DNA of 64,000 nucleotides from Hafnia alvei (GTDB lineage Bacteria; Pseudomonadota; Gammaproteobacteria; Enterobacterales; Enterobacteriaceae). Shown here piece after piece: positions 24,745-34,329 of the stretch. The notes beneath the pieces were generated by a model that saw nothing but the letters and a program-made list of their open reading frames with translations, ran no database searches and was not told where the DNA came from. A program made the translations under genes and the position numbers. The stretch covers positions 1,938,012 to 2,002,011 of the forward strand of contig NZ_CP139992.1 of assembly GCF_034424155.1 (NCBI RefSeq). The letters are read 5' to 3'. Numbering within the stretch: the stretch's first letter is position 1; every line of letters starts with the position of its first letter.

Positions 24745-26106
24745 ATGAAACTAAAAACACAGCTATTCGGTAAGTCGTATCAGTTCAAGGATGTGAAGCA
24801 GGTCTTGGCAAAAGCCAATGAACTGCGTTCGGGGGATGTGTTAGCTGGCGTGGTGGCGGAGAGTTCGCAAGAGCGCGTCGCGGCCAAGCAGGTGCTGTCA
24901 GAGATGACGATTGCGGATATCCGCATGAATCCGGTGATCCCGTATGAAGAAGACTGCGTTACGCGCATTATTCAAGATGACATCAATGAAACCGCTTATG
25001 CCCGAGTGAAAAACTGGAGCATCAGCGAGCTGCGCGAATACATTTTGGATGATGAAACCAGCGTGGATGATATCGCGTTTCTACGCAAAGGGATCAGCTC
25101 CGAAGTGGTGGCTGCGGTGGCTAAAATTTGCTCCAACGCTGATTTAATCTACGGTGCCAAAAAGATGCCGGTGATTAAGAAAGCCAATACCACCATCGGT
25201 ATTCCCGGTACTTTTAGCGCGCGTTTGCAACCGAACGATACGCGCGACGATGTGCAGAGCATTGTGGCGCAGATTTATGAAGGGCTCTCATTTGGGCTGG
25301 GCGATGCGGTGATCGGGGTGAACCCCGTGACCGACGACGTCGATAACCTGAGCCGCGTGCTAGACACCATTTACGGCGTCATCGATAAGTTTTCTATTCC
25401 AACCCAAGGCTGCGTGCTGGCGCATGTAACGACGCAAATCGAAGCGATTAAGCGCGGTGCGCCGGGCGGTCTGATTTTCCAAAGTATCTGCGGCAGTGAA
25501 AAAGGGCTGAAAGAGTTTGGCGTTGAGCTGGCGATGCTCGATGAAGCGCGCGCAGTCGGCGCGGAATATAACCGGATTGCCGGTAGCAACTGTCTCTATT
25601 TCGAAACTGGGCAAGGCTCAGCGCTGTCGGCTGGCGCTAACTTTGGTGCCGATCAGGTCACCATGGAAGCGCGTAACTACGGTTTAGCGCATCACTACGA
25701 TCCGTTCATTGTGAATACCGTAGTGGGCTTTATCGGGCCTGAGTATTTGTACAACGATCGCCAGATTATTCGTGCCGGTTTGGAAGACCACTTCATGGGC
25801 AAACTGAGCGGAATTTCTATGGGCTGCGACTGCTGCTACACCAACCATGCAGATGCCGATCAGAACCTGAACGAAAACCTGATGATCCTGCTGGCGACCG
25901 CCGGATGTAACTACATCATGGGGATGCCGTTGGGTGACGACATCATGCTCAACTACCAGACTACGGCATTCCACGACACGGCGACGGTGCGTCAGCTGTT
26001 GAACCTGCGTCCATCGCCGGAGTTTGAGCGTTGGCTCGAAACCATGGGGCTGATGGCGAATGGCCGTTTGACCGCCCGCGCCGGTGATCCGTCGCTCTTT
26101 TTCTGA
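24745..26106 (+). CDS. eutB: EutB, ethanolamine ammonia-lyase large subunit
   Basis: A 453-residue TIM-barrel enzyme, the exact family length, starting MKLKTQLFGKSYQFKDV. With EutC it splits ethanolamine to acetaldehyde and ammonia using adenosylcobalamin. IFQSICGSEKGLKEFGV, FETGQGSALSAGAN and MGCDCCYTNHADAD are near-invariant stretches. The ATG at 24745 has AAGGGAA upstream. It is one of the most conserved proteins of the window. Confidence 0.97.
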   Translation: MKLKTQLFGKSYQFKDVKQVLAKANELRSGDVLAGVVAESSQERVAAKQVLSEMTIADIRMNPVIPYEEDCVTRIIQDDINETAYARVKNWSISELREYILDDETSVDDIAFLRKGISSEVVAAVAKICSNADLIYGAKKMPVIKKANTTIGIPGTFSARLQPNDTRDDVQSIVAQIYEGLSFGLGDAVIGVNPVTDDVDNLSRVLDTIYGVIDKFSIPTQGCVLAHVTTQIEAIKRGAPGGLIFQSICGSEKGLKEFGVELAMLDEARAVGAEYNRIAGSNCLYFETGQGSALSAGANFGADQVTMEARNYGLAHHYDPFIVNTVVGFIGPEYLYNDRQIIRAGLEDHFMGKLSGISMGCDCCYTNHADADQNLNENLMILLATAGCNYIMGMPLGDDIMLNYQTTAFHDTATVRQLLNLRPSPEFERWLETMGLMANGRLTARAGDPSLFF

Positions 26107-26124
26107 TTTCTGAGGTAAATCATC

Positions 26125-27006
26125 ATGGATCAAAAACAAATAGAAGAGATTGTGCGCAGCGTGATGCCGCGTATGGCGCAGCCAGAAGCCAGCGCGCAAT
26201 CGGCCGCCAGTGAGGTGATATCGGGCGCGGAGAGCGGCGAATGTTGTTCGGTCGATCTCGGTTCTGACGAGGCCAAACAGTGGATCGGCGTTAAAAACCC
26301 GCATCGCTTAGACGTGCTGCAAGAACTGCGGGCGAGCACCGCGGCGCGTGTGTGTACCGGTCGTGCGGGCCCTCGACCACGTACTCAGGCGCTGCTGCGT
26401 TTTCTGGCTGACCATTCACGCTCCAAAGATACGGTACTCAAAGAGGTGCCGCCGGAGTGGGTACAAAAGCATGGTTTGTTGGAAGTGCAGTCGGAGATCA
26501 GCGACAAAAATCTGTATCTCACCCGTCCCGATATGGGGCGACGCCTTAGCGCGAATGCCATTGAAACATTGAAAACCCAGTGCAAAGCCAATCCAGATGT
26601 TCAGGTAGTGATTTCTGACGGTTTATCGACCGATGCGATTACCGCTAACTATGACGAGATCCTTCCTCCGCTGCTGAAAGGATTAGAGCTGGCAGGGATG
26701 AACGTGGGTACGCCGTTCTTTGTGCGCTACGGGCGAGTGAAAATAGAAGATCAGATTGGCGAGTTACTGGGCGCAAAAGTGGTGATTTTGCTGGTGGGGG
26801 AACGTCCTGGCTTGGGGCAGTCAGAAAGCCTGTCCTGCTATGCGGTCTATTCACCACGCATGGCTACCACGGTAGAAGCCGATCGTACCTGCATTTCAAA
26901 TATCCATCGTGGCGGCACACCTCCGGTTGAAGCTGCAGCGGTGATTGTGGATTTGGCCAAACGGATGCTGGAGCAGAAAGCCTCTGGTATTTCGATGACG
27001 CGTTAA
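26125..27006 (+). CDS. eutC: EutC, ethanolamine ammonia-lyase small subunit
   Basis: A 293-residue subunit that binds the cobalamin with Eut[20 protein letters not shown] and [17 protein letters not shown] are conserved. The first 18 residues, [18 protein letters not shown], are an amphipathic targeting helix resembling that of EutE in this window. A linker (about 18-45) leads to the catalytic domain. TGAGG precedes the ATG. Confidence 0.96.
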   Translation: MDQKQIEEIVRSVMPRMAQPEASAQSAASEVISGAESGECCSVDLGSDEAKQWIGVKNPHRLDVLQELRASTAARVCTGRAGPRPRTQALLRFLADHSRSKDTVLKEVPPEWVQKHGLLEVQSEISDKNLYLTRPDMGRRLSANAIETLKTQCKANPDVQVVISDGLSTDAITANYDEILPPLLKGLELAGMNVGTPFFVRYGRVKIEDQIGELLGAKVVILLVGERPGLGQSESLSCYAVYSPRMATTVEADRTCISNIHRGGTPPVEAAAVIVDLAKRMLEQKASGISMTR

Positions 27007-27017
27007 GGAGTAAGCAC

Positions 27018-27677
27018 ATGCCAGCATTAGATTTGATTAAACCGAGCGTCAAAGCAATGAGGGTGATTGCCGCGCTGCAGGAAGATTTCCGCCGTGAGCT
27101 GAAGCTGCCGTCGCATATCCGCAGCCTTGGCCTGATGACCGTGGACTCTGACGATGTGGCCTATATTGCCGCCGATGAAGCCACCAAACAGGCTCAGGTT
27201 GAAGTTGTTTATGGCCGTTCTTTGTACGCGGGTGCCGCGCACTCGCCGTCACCGTCTTCGGGTGAGGTGATTATTATGCTCGGCGGGCCAAACCCTGCCG
27301 AGGTGCGCGCTGGTTTAGATGCGATGTTTGCGATGATCGAACAAGGACCGGCGTTTCAGTGGGCCAGCGATGCCGAAGATACGGCGTTTCTGGCGCACGT
27401 GGTTTCGCGCACCGGTTCTTATCTGTCGGGTTCTTCCGGCATTCGGTTGGGCGATCCGTTGGCGTATTTGGTTGCACCGCCGCTAGAAGCCACCTTTGGC
27501 ATTGATGCGGCGCTGAAAGCCGCCGATGTGCAACTGGTGACCTATGTTGCACCGCCGTCAGAAACCAACTATTCCGCCGCGTTTTTAAGCGGCAGTCAGG
27601 CGGCGTGTAAAGCGGCGTGTAATGCGTTTAGCGAAGCGGTATTGGAAATAGCACGCTGTCCTATTCAGCGCGCTTAA
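27018..27677 (+). CDS. eutL: EutL, tandem-BMC trimeric shell protein
   Basis: A 219-residue shell protein with two permuted BMC domains, beginning [20 protein letters not shown]. EutL forms trimers with a central pore that has been seen open and closed. FIV-like pore details cannot be judged here. TTAAGGAG precedes the ATG and eutK starts 12 bases after the stop. Confidence 0.95.
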   Translation: MPALDLIKPSVKAMRVIAALQEDFRRELKLPSHIRSLGLMTVDSDDVAYIAADEATKQAQVEVVYGRSLYAGAAHSPSPSSGEVIIMLGGPNPAEVRAGLDAMFAMIEQGPAFQWASDAEDTAFLAHVVSRTGSYLSGSSGIRLGDPLAYLVAPPLEATFGIDAALKAADVQLVTYVAPPSETNYSAAFLSGSQAACKAACNAFSEAVLEIARCPIQRA

Positions 27678-27689
27678 CGGAGGATGGCC

Positions 27690-28256
27690 ATGATCAACGC
27701 GCTAGGGTTACTGGAAGTTTCAGGTTTGGTGGCGGGCATTGACGCCGCTGACGCCATGCTGAAAGCGGCTCAGGTTCGGGTTCTCAATCATGAAGTGGTT
27801 GATCCGGGGCTGGTGACGCTGGTTATTGAAGGCGATCTGGCGGCTTGCCGTGCGGCATTGGATGCTGGCGCGGCGGCAGCCAGCCGAACCGGCATGGTGA
27901 TTAGTCGCAAAGAGATTGGCCGTCCCGACCCTGATACTGAATGGTTAATTTTAGGGCTAAGAGGCTTAGCGCCAACATCATCCCCTGCGCCTGAAGCTGC
28001 ACCAGCAGCGAAAATAGCGCCGCCAGTGCTGACTGAAACCGAGTCTTCTGACGATGAGAGTGTGTCTATAGAAGCCTGGCTTGCGGAGATCGCCAGCCAT
28101 GCCCAAGGTATGACCGCGGGTGAAATGGCCGCTCGTTTTCAACTGAGCTTGAAGCAGACAAGACATACGCTAGAAGCGCTACTGCGGGAAGGCAAATTGC
28201 GTAAGCGAGGGAGTCGCTATCGTATAAAAGTGGCGAAGGAGGAGGGGCATGAATAA
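27690..28256 (+). CDS. eutK: EutK, BMC protein with C-terminal helix-turn-helix
   Basis: A 188-residue protein: an N-terminal BMC domain (1-90), a proline/alanine/glutamate-rich linker (about 95-125), and a winged-helix-like C-terminus (about 130-180) with MTAGEMAARFQLSLKQTRH, as in Salmonella EutK. The ATG at 27690 has GGAGG 6 bases upstream and gives the family start MINALGLLEV. The last 8 bases overlap the start of the PduS-like gene, so the inserted genes are translationally coupled to eutK. Confidence 0.93.
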   Translation: MINALGLLEVSGLVAGIDAADAMLKAAQVRVLNHEVVDPGLVTLVIEGDLAACRAALDAGAAAASRTGMVISRKEIGRPDPDTEWLILGLRGLAPTSSPAPEAAPAAKIAPPVLTETESSDDESVSIEAWLAEIASHAQGMTAGEMAARFQLSLKQTRHTLEALLREGKLRKRGSRYRIKVAKEEGHE

Positions 28257-29601
28257 CCCGAGCCAAATGCGCATGACGTTAATGCCCGAGGAGATCCGTG
28301 CTCGGGTGGCAGCGGCGGGTGTGGTGGGATCGGGCGGAGCTGGCTTTCCGACTCACGTTAAACTTCAGGCGCAGGCGGAGATTTATTTAGTTAACGCCGC
28401 GGAATGTGAGCCGCTGTTACAGGTCGATCAGCAACTGGTTGCTCAGTCGGCGGCACGTTTGCTGCGTGGTCTGCAATATGCCATGTGTGCCACGGGGGCC
28501 TCCGAGGGCATCGTGGCGATTAAACGTAAATATCACGCCGCCATCGAGGCGTTAACGCCGTTGCTGCCAACCGGAATCCGTTTGCATATCTTGCCGGATG
28601 TCTATCCAGCAGGTGATGAAGTGATCACTATTTGGCTGGCAACCGGACGACGCGTTCCGCCTGCGTCGCTGCCGCTGTCGGTTGGCGTGGTGGTCAACAA
28701 TGTGCAAACGCTGCTGAACGTTGCCGCGGCGGTGGAAACACAAACGGCGGTGACTCAACGTACCTTAACCATCAACGGCGCGGTGGCCGAACCGATAACG
28801 CTCACGCTGCCGTTGGGAACGTCACTTCGCGAAGCGCTGGCGTTGGCCGGTGGTGTAACCGTTGCCAATCCTGCCTTTATCAACGGCGGCCCGATGATGG
28901 GGCGCTTGTTGGCATCGCTGGATGAGCCAATTACGAAAACCACCGGTGGATTGCTGGTTCTCCCGAACGATCATCTGTTGATAGAACGCCGAATGCGCAG
29001 TGAGCGGACGGTGCTCAATCAAGCGAAAACGGTATGTGAACAGTGTGGAATGTGCACCGAACTGTGTCCTCGCCATCTAATTGGTCATGAACTGCCGCCG
29101 CATTTGATTGTGCGTTCGGTGAGCTATGGGCATATCGCTTCGCTGTCGTCTGTAACGGCGGCGTTAACCTGCTCGGAGTGCGGCGTTTGTGAGGCGTGGT
29201 CATGTCCGGTAGAGATCTCCCCGATGCGAATTAATCAATTACTTAAGGCTGAGCTGCGTGCCAACGGCGTTCGCTATCAAGGTGAATTAGGCCCGGTTTC
29301 GCCGATGGCAGAATATCGGCTGTTGCCAGTGAAACGGCTGGTGGCGCGTTTGGGGCTGACGCCATTTATGCATAAAGCGCCGATGCAAGAGATAGCGTGG
29401 CAGCCTGAACGGGTTGAACTGATGCTTAATCAGCATATTGGCGCGCCAGCCTCACCTTGTGTCGAGCTGGGTCAGCGCGTTGCGCAAGGTGAGTGCATTG
29501 CGCAGATGCAGAATGGGGCATTGGGTGCAGCGCTGCACGCCAGTATTGCCGGCGTGGTTAGCCAAGTGGGTTCACGCAGTATCACGTTGGTGAGGGAGTA
29601 G
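28249..29601 (+). CDS. pduS: PduS-like cobalamin reductase with two iron-sulfur clusters
   Basis: A 450-residue RnfC-like flavoprotein. GSGGAGFPTHVKL near residue 28 and NAAECEPLL are RnfC/PduS hallmarks. Two ferredoxin-type motifs are visible: C263-C266-C269-C273 and C308-C311-C314-C319. A barrel-sandwich domain closes the protein (about 400-450). PduS reduces cob(III)alamin and cob(II)alamin for the adenosyltransferase in propanediol compartments. Here it sits in a eut operon, overlapping eutK by 8 bases, with GGAGGAGG upstream. Its partner would be EutT. RnfC proper is less likely because of length and the PduT-like neighbour. Confidence 0.88.
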   Translation: MNNPSQMRMTLMPEEIRARVAAAGVVGSGGAGFPTHVKLQAQAEIYLVNAAECEPLLQVDQQLVAQSAARLLRGLQYAMCATGASEGIVAIKRKYHAAIEALTPLLPTGIRLHILPDVYPAGDEVITIWLATGRRVPPASLPLSVGVVVNNVQTLLNVAAAVETQTAVTQRTLTINGAVAEPITLTLPLGTSLREALALAGGVTVANPAFINGGPMMGRLLASLDEPITKTTGGLLVLPNDHLLIERRMRSERTVLNQAKTVCEQCGMCTELCPRHLIGHELPPHLIVRSVSYGHIASLSSVTAALTCSECGVCEAWSCPVEISPMRINQLLKAELRANGVRYQGELGPVSPMAEYRLLPVKRLVARLGLTPFMHKAPMQEIAWQPERVELMLNQHIGAPASPCVELGQRVAQGECIAQMQNGALGAALHASIAGVVSQVGSRSITLVRE

Positions 29602-29607
29602 CGAGAG

Positions 29608-30195
29608 ATGGTATCGCAGAGCAGGACTATCACAGGGGTTAAAACCTATAACGCTATCGGGATGGTTGAGTTGTCGAGCATTGCTAAGGGGATGCAGGTG
29701 ACGGACTTCATGCTGAAAAGTGCCAACGTCGGTTTGTTAATGGCCAAGACCGTTTGCCCCGGAAAATATGTGGTGATGGTGGGAGGGGATGTTGCTGCCG
29801 TGACGCAGGCGATAAATACCGGTGAACAGCAGGGCGGTACGTTGCTGGTGGACAGTTTTTTGCTGGCGAATGTACACCCTGACGTCTTGCCCGCGATCAG
29901 CGGCGTGACTGACATGCCCGACAAACAGGCGGTGGGCGTGGTGGAAACCTTCAGCGTGGCGGCCTGTATTGAAGCGGCTGATTGTGCAGTTAAAACCGCA
30001 AACATCACACTAATTCGTCTGCATATGGCGTACGGTATTGGCGGGAAATGTTATGTGGTGATGAGTGGCGATGTGGCTGACGTTACCACGGCCACGCAGT
30101 CGGCAAGTGAATCAGCAGGAGAAAAAGGCGCGCTGGTATACAGCATGGTGGTGCCTAACCCACATCCAGAATTCTGGCAGCAACTGATGAGTTAA
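29608..30195 (+). CDS. pduT: PduT-like tandem-BMC shell protein with cluster-binding Cys
   Basis: A 195-residue protein with two BMC domains (about 16-95 and 107-190). C50 in KTVCPGK occupies the position of the pore cysteine that holds a [4Fe-4S] cluster in PduT trimers. The second domain has [17 protein letters not shown], close to PduT. It follows the PduS-like gene by 6 bases. Together they would pass electrons through the shell. The N-terminal ten residues are longer than in Salmonella PduT. Confidence 0.88.
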   Translation: MVSQSRTITGVKTYNAIGMVELSSIAKGMQVTDFMLKSANVGLLMAKTVCPGKYVVMVGGDVAAVTQAINTGEQQGGTLLVDSFLLANVHPDVLPAISGVTDMPDKQAVGVVETFSVAACIEAADCAVKTANITLIRLHMAYGIGGKCYVVMSGDVADVTTATQSASESAGEKGALVYSMVVPNPHPEFWQQLMS

Positions 30196-30221
30196 CGCGT
30201 GGTTGCCGTCGAGGAGCGCAT

Positions 30222-31271
30222 ATGAAAAAGAAGCCAGATCTTAATTTGCACCATCTTTTTTCTGGGGACATTGACCCTGTTAATTGTAAACCGCTGGTTG
30301 AGCGTGAAAATGTTCATCAGCGCGAGTCGCAAGATGTGTATGAACACGCCTGTACCATCACGGCATGGCAGCAACTTTATGATCAGCTCCGCCCCGGCAA
30401 GTTTAAAGGCGAGCTCACCGAAATCCTGTTCGATGGCGTGCAGATTTTCCGTGAGTACACCAATCTGACGCTGCGTCAATCTTGCATGGTATGGCCGAAT
30501 GCGTTCTGGTTTGGCATCCCTGATGTGCGCGGTGAGCACGGTTTTATCGGCTCACAGCCGTTGGATTCACAAGAAATTGCGGTTCGCCCAGGCGGCAGAG
30601 AGTTTGAACTCAGCACGCCGGATGATTACACCATTCTCGGCGTGGTGGTTTCTTATGATGTGTTGTTTAGCCACGCGTCGTCGCTCATCGATCCAGATCG
30701 TCTATTGCAACTGCTCAACAACAACCCTGCGCTTGAAGTGAATGCGTATCAAAAAGAAGCGCTGTGGTATTTCATCCATCAGGCGCTCTCGCACGGCAGC
30801 GTTGACCCGCAATCGATGCAACGGGCAAACGTGCGCAAAGTGCTATGCCATAACCTGCTCACGGCGATGACTCATTTACTCGAAGACGCACAGCCTGTCT
30901 CAACCCGCCAAGTGTATAGCCGTATTAACTATCAGCACTTAGTGTCACAGGCGCGGGAATATTTACTGAGTCAAACGTCTGAACCCGTGACGGTGCTCGA
31001 TTTATGCCGCGAACTACACGTTAGCCGCCGAACGCTACAAAACGCATTTCATCTGGTGCTGGGCATCGGGCCGAATGCGTGGCTAAAAGCACTGCGCCTG
31101 AATGCGGTACGCCGCGAACTGGTCAGCCCCTATTCCGAATGTCATACCGTGAAGGATGCTGCCATGCAGTGGGGGTTCTGGCATTTAAGCCAGTTTGCCA
31201 CCGACTATCAACGCCTGTTTAACGAAAAACCTTCAGTTTCATTGGCGGCGCGTGGGGCGAGGTTTATATAG
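30222..31271 (+). CDS. eutR: EutR, AraC-family activator of eut
   Basis: A 349-residue regulator with a C-terminal AraC helix-turn-helix (about 245-345), including [18 protein letters not shown]. EutR activates the eut operon when ethanolamine and adenosylcobalamin are both present. It is the last gene, 26 bases after the PduT-like gene and in the usual eut position, so pduST lie inside the operon rather than beside it. A strong hairpin follows. Confidence 0.95.
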   Translation: MKKKPDLNLHHLFSGDIDPVNCKPLVERENVHQRESQDVYEHACTITAWQQLYDQLRPGKFKGELTEILFDGVQIFREYTNLTLRQSCMVWPNAFWFGIPDVRGEHGFIGSQPLDSQEIAVRPGGREFELSTPDDYTILGVVVSYDVLFSHASSLIDPDRLLQLLNNNPALEVNAYQKEALWYFIHQALSHGSVDPQSMQRANVRKVLCHNLLTAMTHLLEDAQPVSTRQVYSRINYQHLVSQAREYLLSQTSEPVTVLDLCRELHVSRRTLQNAFHLVLGIGPNAWLKALRLNAVRRELVSPYSECHTVKDAAMQWGFWHLSQFATDYQRLFNEKPSVSLAARGARFI

Positions 31272-31279
31272 ACGTTACA

Positions 31280-31317
31280 AATACAGAGAGGTGCGATTGT
31301 ATTGACCTCTCTGTATT
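31280..31317 (+). terminator. Terminator-like hairpin after eutR
   Basis: A perfect 13-base stem: AATACAGAGAGGT (31280-31292) and ACCTCTCTGTATT (31305-31317) around a 12-base loop. It starts 9 bases after the eutR stop and lies between convergent genes, so it likely ends the eut transcript even though the U-run is weak. Confidence 0.75.
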
Positions 31318-31467
31318 AAACCCTACCAACAATTCTCGCTATAACCTCAAAATAAATTGCCCATGTGATAGGCAAAAACCCAACTATCATTGGAGAAGAA
31401 GGCCAACTCAAAAACGAAAAATGTGAATGTGCAGCCCAACCTGCACCAGAAATTAAGGTAGCTACGG

Positions 31468-32787
31468 CTACTTTCTACTATTTGAACGCTCACGCCATTT
31501 AATTGATAAACGTTGGTACCAAGGTTCTGGAACTGGGTGAACAATACTACGTAGAGCACGGGCATAATCCATAACCAATCCCGGAGTCCAAGCCATTGAG
31601 AGCGCCCGTTTCCGCACCTGAGCCGCTATCCATAGCTCTGGCATAAATAGCGTTCGTAGGGTAGAGCCCCAATTTTTGCTTTGCTCAGAAAGTACACCTT
31701 CTAGCGACGCTTCTAATGCGTATGCAACGCTGCTTGAACAGTTGCGGTAAGTCAGGTTATAGGTCGTCGTCATCCGATAACCTTTCCAATAACGCAATAA
31801 TGCCATCCCGTTGTATTGATTGAAATAAATCTTGCGATCTGACTCACACCAGTTTGCCGCTTCAGTGGCATAATCAGGCTGGAAAACACCCGGTACATTA
31901 TTATCTTGAGTTGCTTTTAGAATATTCAGAAACTCAGAGGGCGATCGGTCAATATCTGATTCGGGATAGAGGCTGATATAGATATCCGGTGATAGTTCCA
32001 GCGCAGCATGACCGGTTGAAATCACGCCGTCAGTATCAACCGCAGCGATGTAGCGGTTAATCACTGGGCGGGGTATCGGCGATGTATTTGCTGTCCCGAC
32101 AGGTGTCCAAATATGAACGGTAAGCGGTCCGATGAAATCAGCATTTGAACTGTCGCTAGTAAGAGAGACAGGGTGTTTCGTCAGGTCATTCTGAATATTG
32201 GAAGGTGCTAGCAGATCAAAAATTGAAACCCCTTCGCTTATTTGTCTCGCCCTGAGCGCCAAGCGCGCTGTATTGATACCGCTAATCAGCATGAGTGTGC
32301 CAAGAAAGATGGGAACGGTGGCCTTATAGTGCGTCGGATAAGGGCTAAACATGAAAAATGCAAATATTATCTGTGCGATACCACCGAGCATCGCATTTTT
32401 CCAGTGAGGGTATCTCACTACCCACGCTGAAGAAATAATAAACAGCCCTATCACGAAGAACGCAAAACCAAAAACGATAGCCAATAAAAGATTGCTGTAG
32501 GCTCTATTAAACAGAATGAGAATAGATACTGAACAAAAAATAGCTCCTTTGAAATAAAGGACAGCCTTTTGTGCTCCAACACCACTGGACGCAATACTTA
32601 AAGTGACTAAACTTTCGACAAACAATAATGTGCCGAATACGCGTAATGGAAAATAGGTTACGCCGTCTAGGCCATCGATGAAAATACTAACGCCAAGCAC
32701 CCCCCACAAAATACCGACCAACATGAGGTATTTTGCTTTCGTCTGGACGAATTCGACGCCGAATAATAAAAGAACAATTTGGATCAC
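31468..32787 (-). CDS. HdeD-like membrane protein with peptidase-like C-terminal domain
   Basis: A 439-residue protein in two parts. Residues about 18-180 hold six hydrophobic segments in the style of HdeD/DUF308 membrane proteins. From about 220 a soluble domain follows, with GHAALEL (H260) and YRNCSSSVAYALE (C350), a His/Cys spacing reminiscent of NlpC/P60-like or DUF4105-like papain folds; the order His then Cys would be permuted. No biochemical role can be assigned. GTG start with GGAGA about 9 bases upstream. It lies 38 bases downstream of the MASE1 gene and is probably co-transcribed with it. Confidence 0.72.
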   Translation of the reverse strand: MIQIVLLLFGVEFVQTKAKYLMLVGILWGVLGVSIFIDGLDGVTYFPLRVFGTLLFVESLVTLSIASSGVGAQKAVLYFKGAIFCSVSILILFNRAYSNLLLAIVFGFAFFVIGLFIISSAWVVRYPHWKNAMLGGIAQIIFAFFMFSPYPTHYKATVPIFLGTLMLISGINTARLALRARQISEGVSIFDLLAPSNIQNDLTKHPVSLTSDSSNADFIGPLTVHIWTPVGTANTSPIPRPVINRYIAAVDTDGVISTGHAALELSPDIYISLYPESDIDRSPSEFLNILKATQDNNVPGVFQPDYATEAANWCESDRKIYFNQYNGMALLRYWKGYRMTTTYNLTYRNCSSSVAYALEASLEGVLSEQSKNWGSTLRTLFMPELWIAAQVRKRALSMAWTPGLVMDYARALRSIVHPVPEPWYQRLSIKWRERSNSRK

Positions 32788-32825
32788 AAGCTTTAGTCTC
32801 CGATATCTAGTAATCGTGGTCGCAT

Positions 32826-34187
32826 TTAGAGGGCAAGGTGATAGCGGCTAGCCTGCCAGTTACCTACGATAATATCTTCACCGTCCAACACCATGTGCAC
32901 ACTGCCTTTATCGACTAAGGTGATCCATTGGTCGTTGAATGTTTGGATACGGAAAATCATGGAGCTATGTTTATCCTGCGAGCAAGCAAGCCAGTGGGAA
33001 CGAAGCTTTTGTTTGTCACGTGGATGAACACGTTGTAATACTTCTTCCAGATTGTCTAACGCTCCATCTGTCATGTTGCCAAGCAGTATTGAGAGATCGT
33101 TTTCCCAAATAAATGAACCTGACGATGTATTAAGTCGATAGAACACACCATTACCGACAATACGTCCGGTTTCAGGATCATGGTTTCTGGTCGAGCGCCT
33201 CAAGACTCTAATGAACACAACCAATAACGTGGTGGCGGACAAATAGGTCAGGGCTAAAAATAATGATTCGGTATAGGTTAGGCTTTTCAGAAAGAAGGGG
33301 CCTTGGTGCTGGTCGGTAAAATAGATAACGATAGCGCCTAGCGTTAGCAGGGCAACAGAACCGCCAAGGTTTCCCCAGAAAACAGAAATTATCATTACTA
33401 TCGCGATAGGCAGGCAAGCCAGACCAAAGTAGAGCGCAGTGGCATGCTTGGCGACCCAAGGTAATTCATGACCAAAGACAACCCCCGCCGTTGCACAAAG
33501 CAGTAGCCATAGTGCGAAGCCGATTGATTTTGATACACAGCTGCTTGCTGAAGAAGACTCATTCTTATTAATGAATCCCATGACTATCGGCGTTGCGAAG
33601 AATATTCCTGTGATGTCGGCGATAAATCCTTGTGAGAAGAGTTCAAGGAATGGCTGGTCGTGTACTAGAGCAAATCCGCCAACGACCACCAACGAATCCA
33701 CTGCGCTGATAACAAGTGTCGCCACGATCCAAACAAGGATGATATGAAGATCGTCATTTAGGCGTGCAAAGCGACGCACAACCCAAGCGATGATGACGGT
33801 CGACGGAATCGACAAAAATGAATACAGCATCGAAACAGCAAATGTGACTGGGCTTCTCCAATCCTCATCTAACAAAACGTTAGCCAGTGTAAAAATGACG
33901 ATTAGGCTTGGGTAATCTCTCCAGCGGGCACTTAGAAAAGCAGCAACTGCAACCCCTGCCGGAAACCAAATAATAGCAATTGATGAGTCTGGGTCATCGA
34001 ATTTCAGCGACGTTAATCCGGCTAAATAGAAAATTAGCCCCCACATGAGGAGGATAGATAACTGCTGAAGCCACGTAGGAAAATACGCTTTCATTGCGGC
34101 TGAATTCCTCCTAGTTAGAGTATGTACTAAGCTATTTAAATATAGCGCTAACACGGCTGATACAATGGCCCCAATGCTAACAATCAT
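32826..34187 (-). CDS. MASE1 membrane sensor with C-terminal PAS-like domain
   Basis: A 453-residue protein. The N-terminal 330 residues hold about nine hydrophobic segments of the MASE1 type, with IIWFPAGVAVAAFLSARW as the recognisable motif (about residue 73-90). The C-terminal 110 residues read as a PAS-like domain (WENDLSILLGN then VHPRDKQKLRSHW). No GGDEF, EAL, kinase or DNA-binding domain follows, so it lacks the usual output. The downstream HdeD-like gene is its probable partner. It is divergent from the SMR gene. Confidence 0.75.
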   Translation of the reverse strand: MIVSIGAIVSAVLALYLNSLVHTLTRRNSAAMKAYFPTWLQQLSILLMWGLIFYLAGLTSLKFDDPDSSIAIIWFPAGVAVAAFLSARWRDYPSLIVIFTLANVLLDEDWRSPVTFAVSMLYSFLSIPSTVIIAWVVRRFARLNDDLHIILVWIVATLVISAVDSLVVVGGFALVHDQPFLELFSQGFIADITGIFFATPIVMGFINKNESSSASSCVSKSIGFALWLLLCATAGVVFGHELPWVAKHATALYFGLACLPIAIVMIISVFWGNLGGSVALLTLGAIVIYFTDQHQGPFFLKSLTYTESLFLALTYLSATTLLVVFIRVLRRSTRNHDPETGRIVGNGVFYRLNTSSGSFIWENDLSILLGNMTDGALDNLEEVLQRVHPRDKQKLRSHWLACSQDKHSSMIFRIQTFNDQWITLVDKGSVHMVLDGEDIIVGNWQASRYHLAL

Positions 34188-34267
34188 TGACTGGAAAACA
34201 AAGCAACATGAGTCTTAGAGTCTATGAATTATGGGGCAGCTCTATGGTGGGGGCTGTTGCGCTGTGG

Positions 34268-34298
34268 TTGACACATAGATTCTTCAGACTTGTATAAT
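34268..34298 (+). promoter_or_regulatory. Promoter of the SMR gene with a long spacer
   Basis: A perfect -35 TTGACA (34268-34273) and a perfect -10 TATAAT (34293-34298) are separated by 19 bases, two more than optimal. Such spacing is typical of promoters worked by MerR-family regulators, though no clear dyad is seen in the spacer. It excludes an earlier start codon at 34297. Confidence 0.7.
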
Positions 34299-34329
34299 GA
34301 CCAGCACATTACAGTATGAAGAGAATCCT

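Noticed and set aside
31347-31565. 72-codon frame on the minus strand overlapping the HdeD-like gene
   Set aside because: It overlaps the end of a supported gene in another frame and lacks a ribosome binding site.
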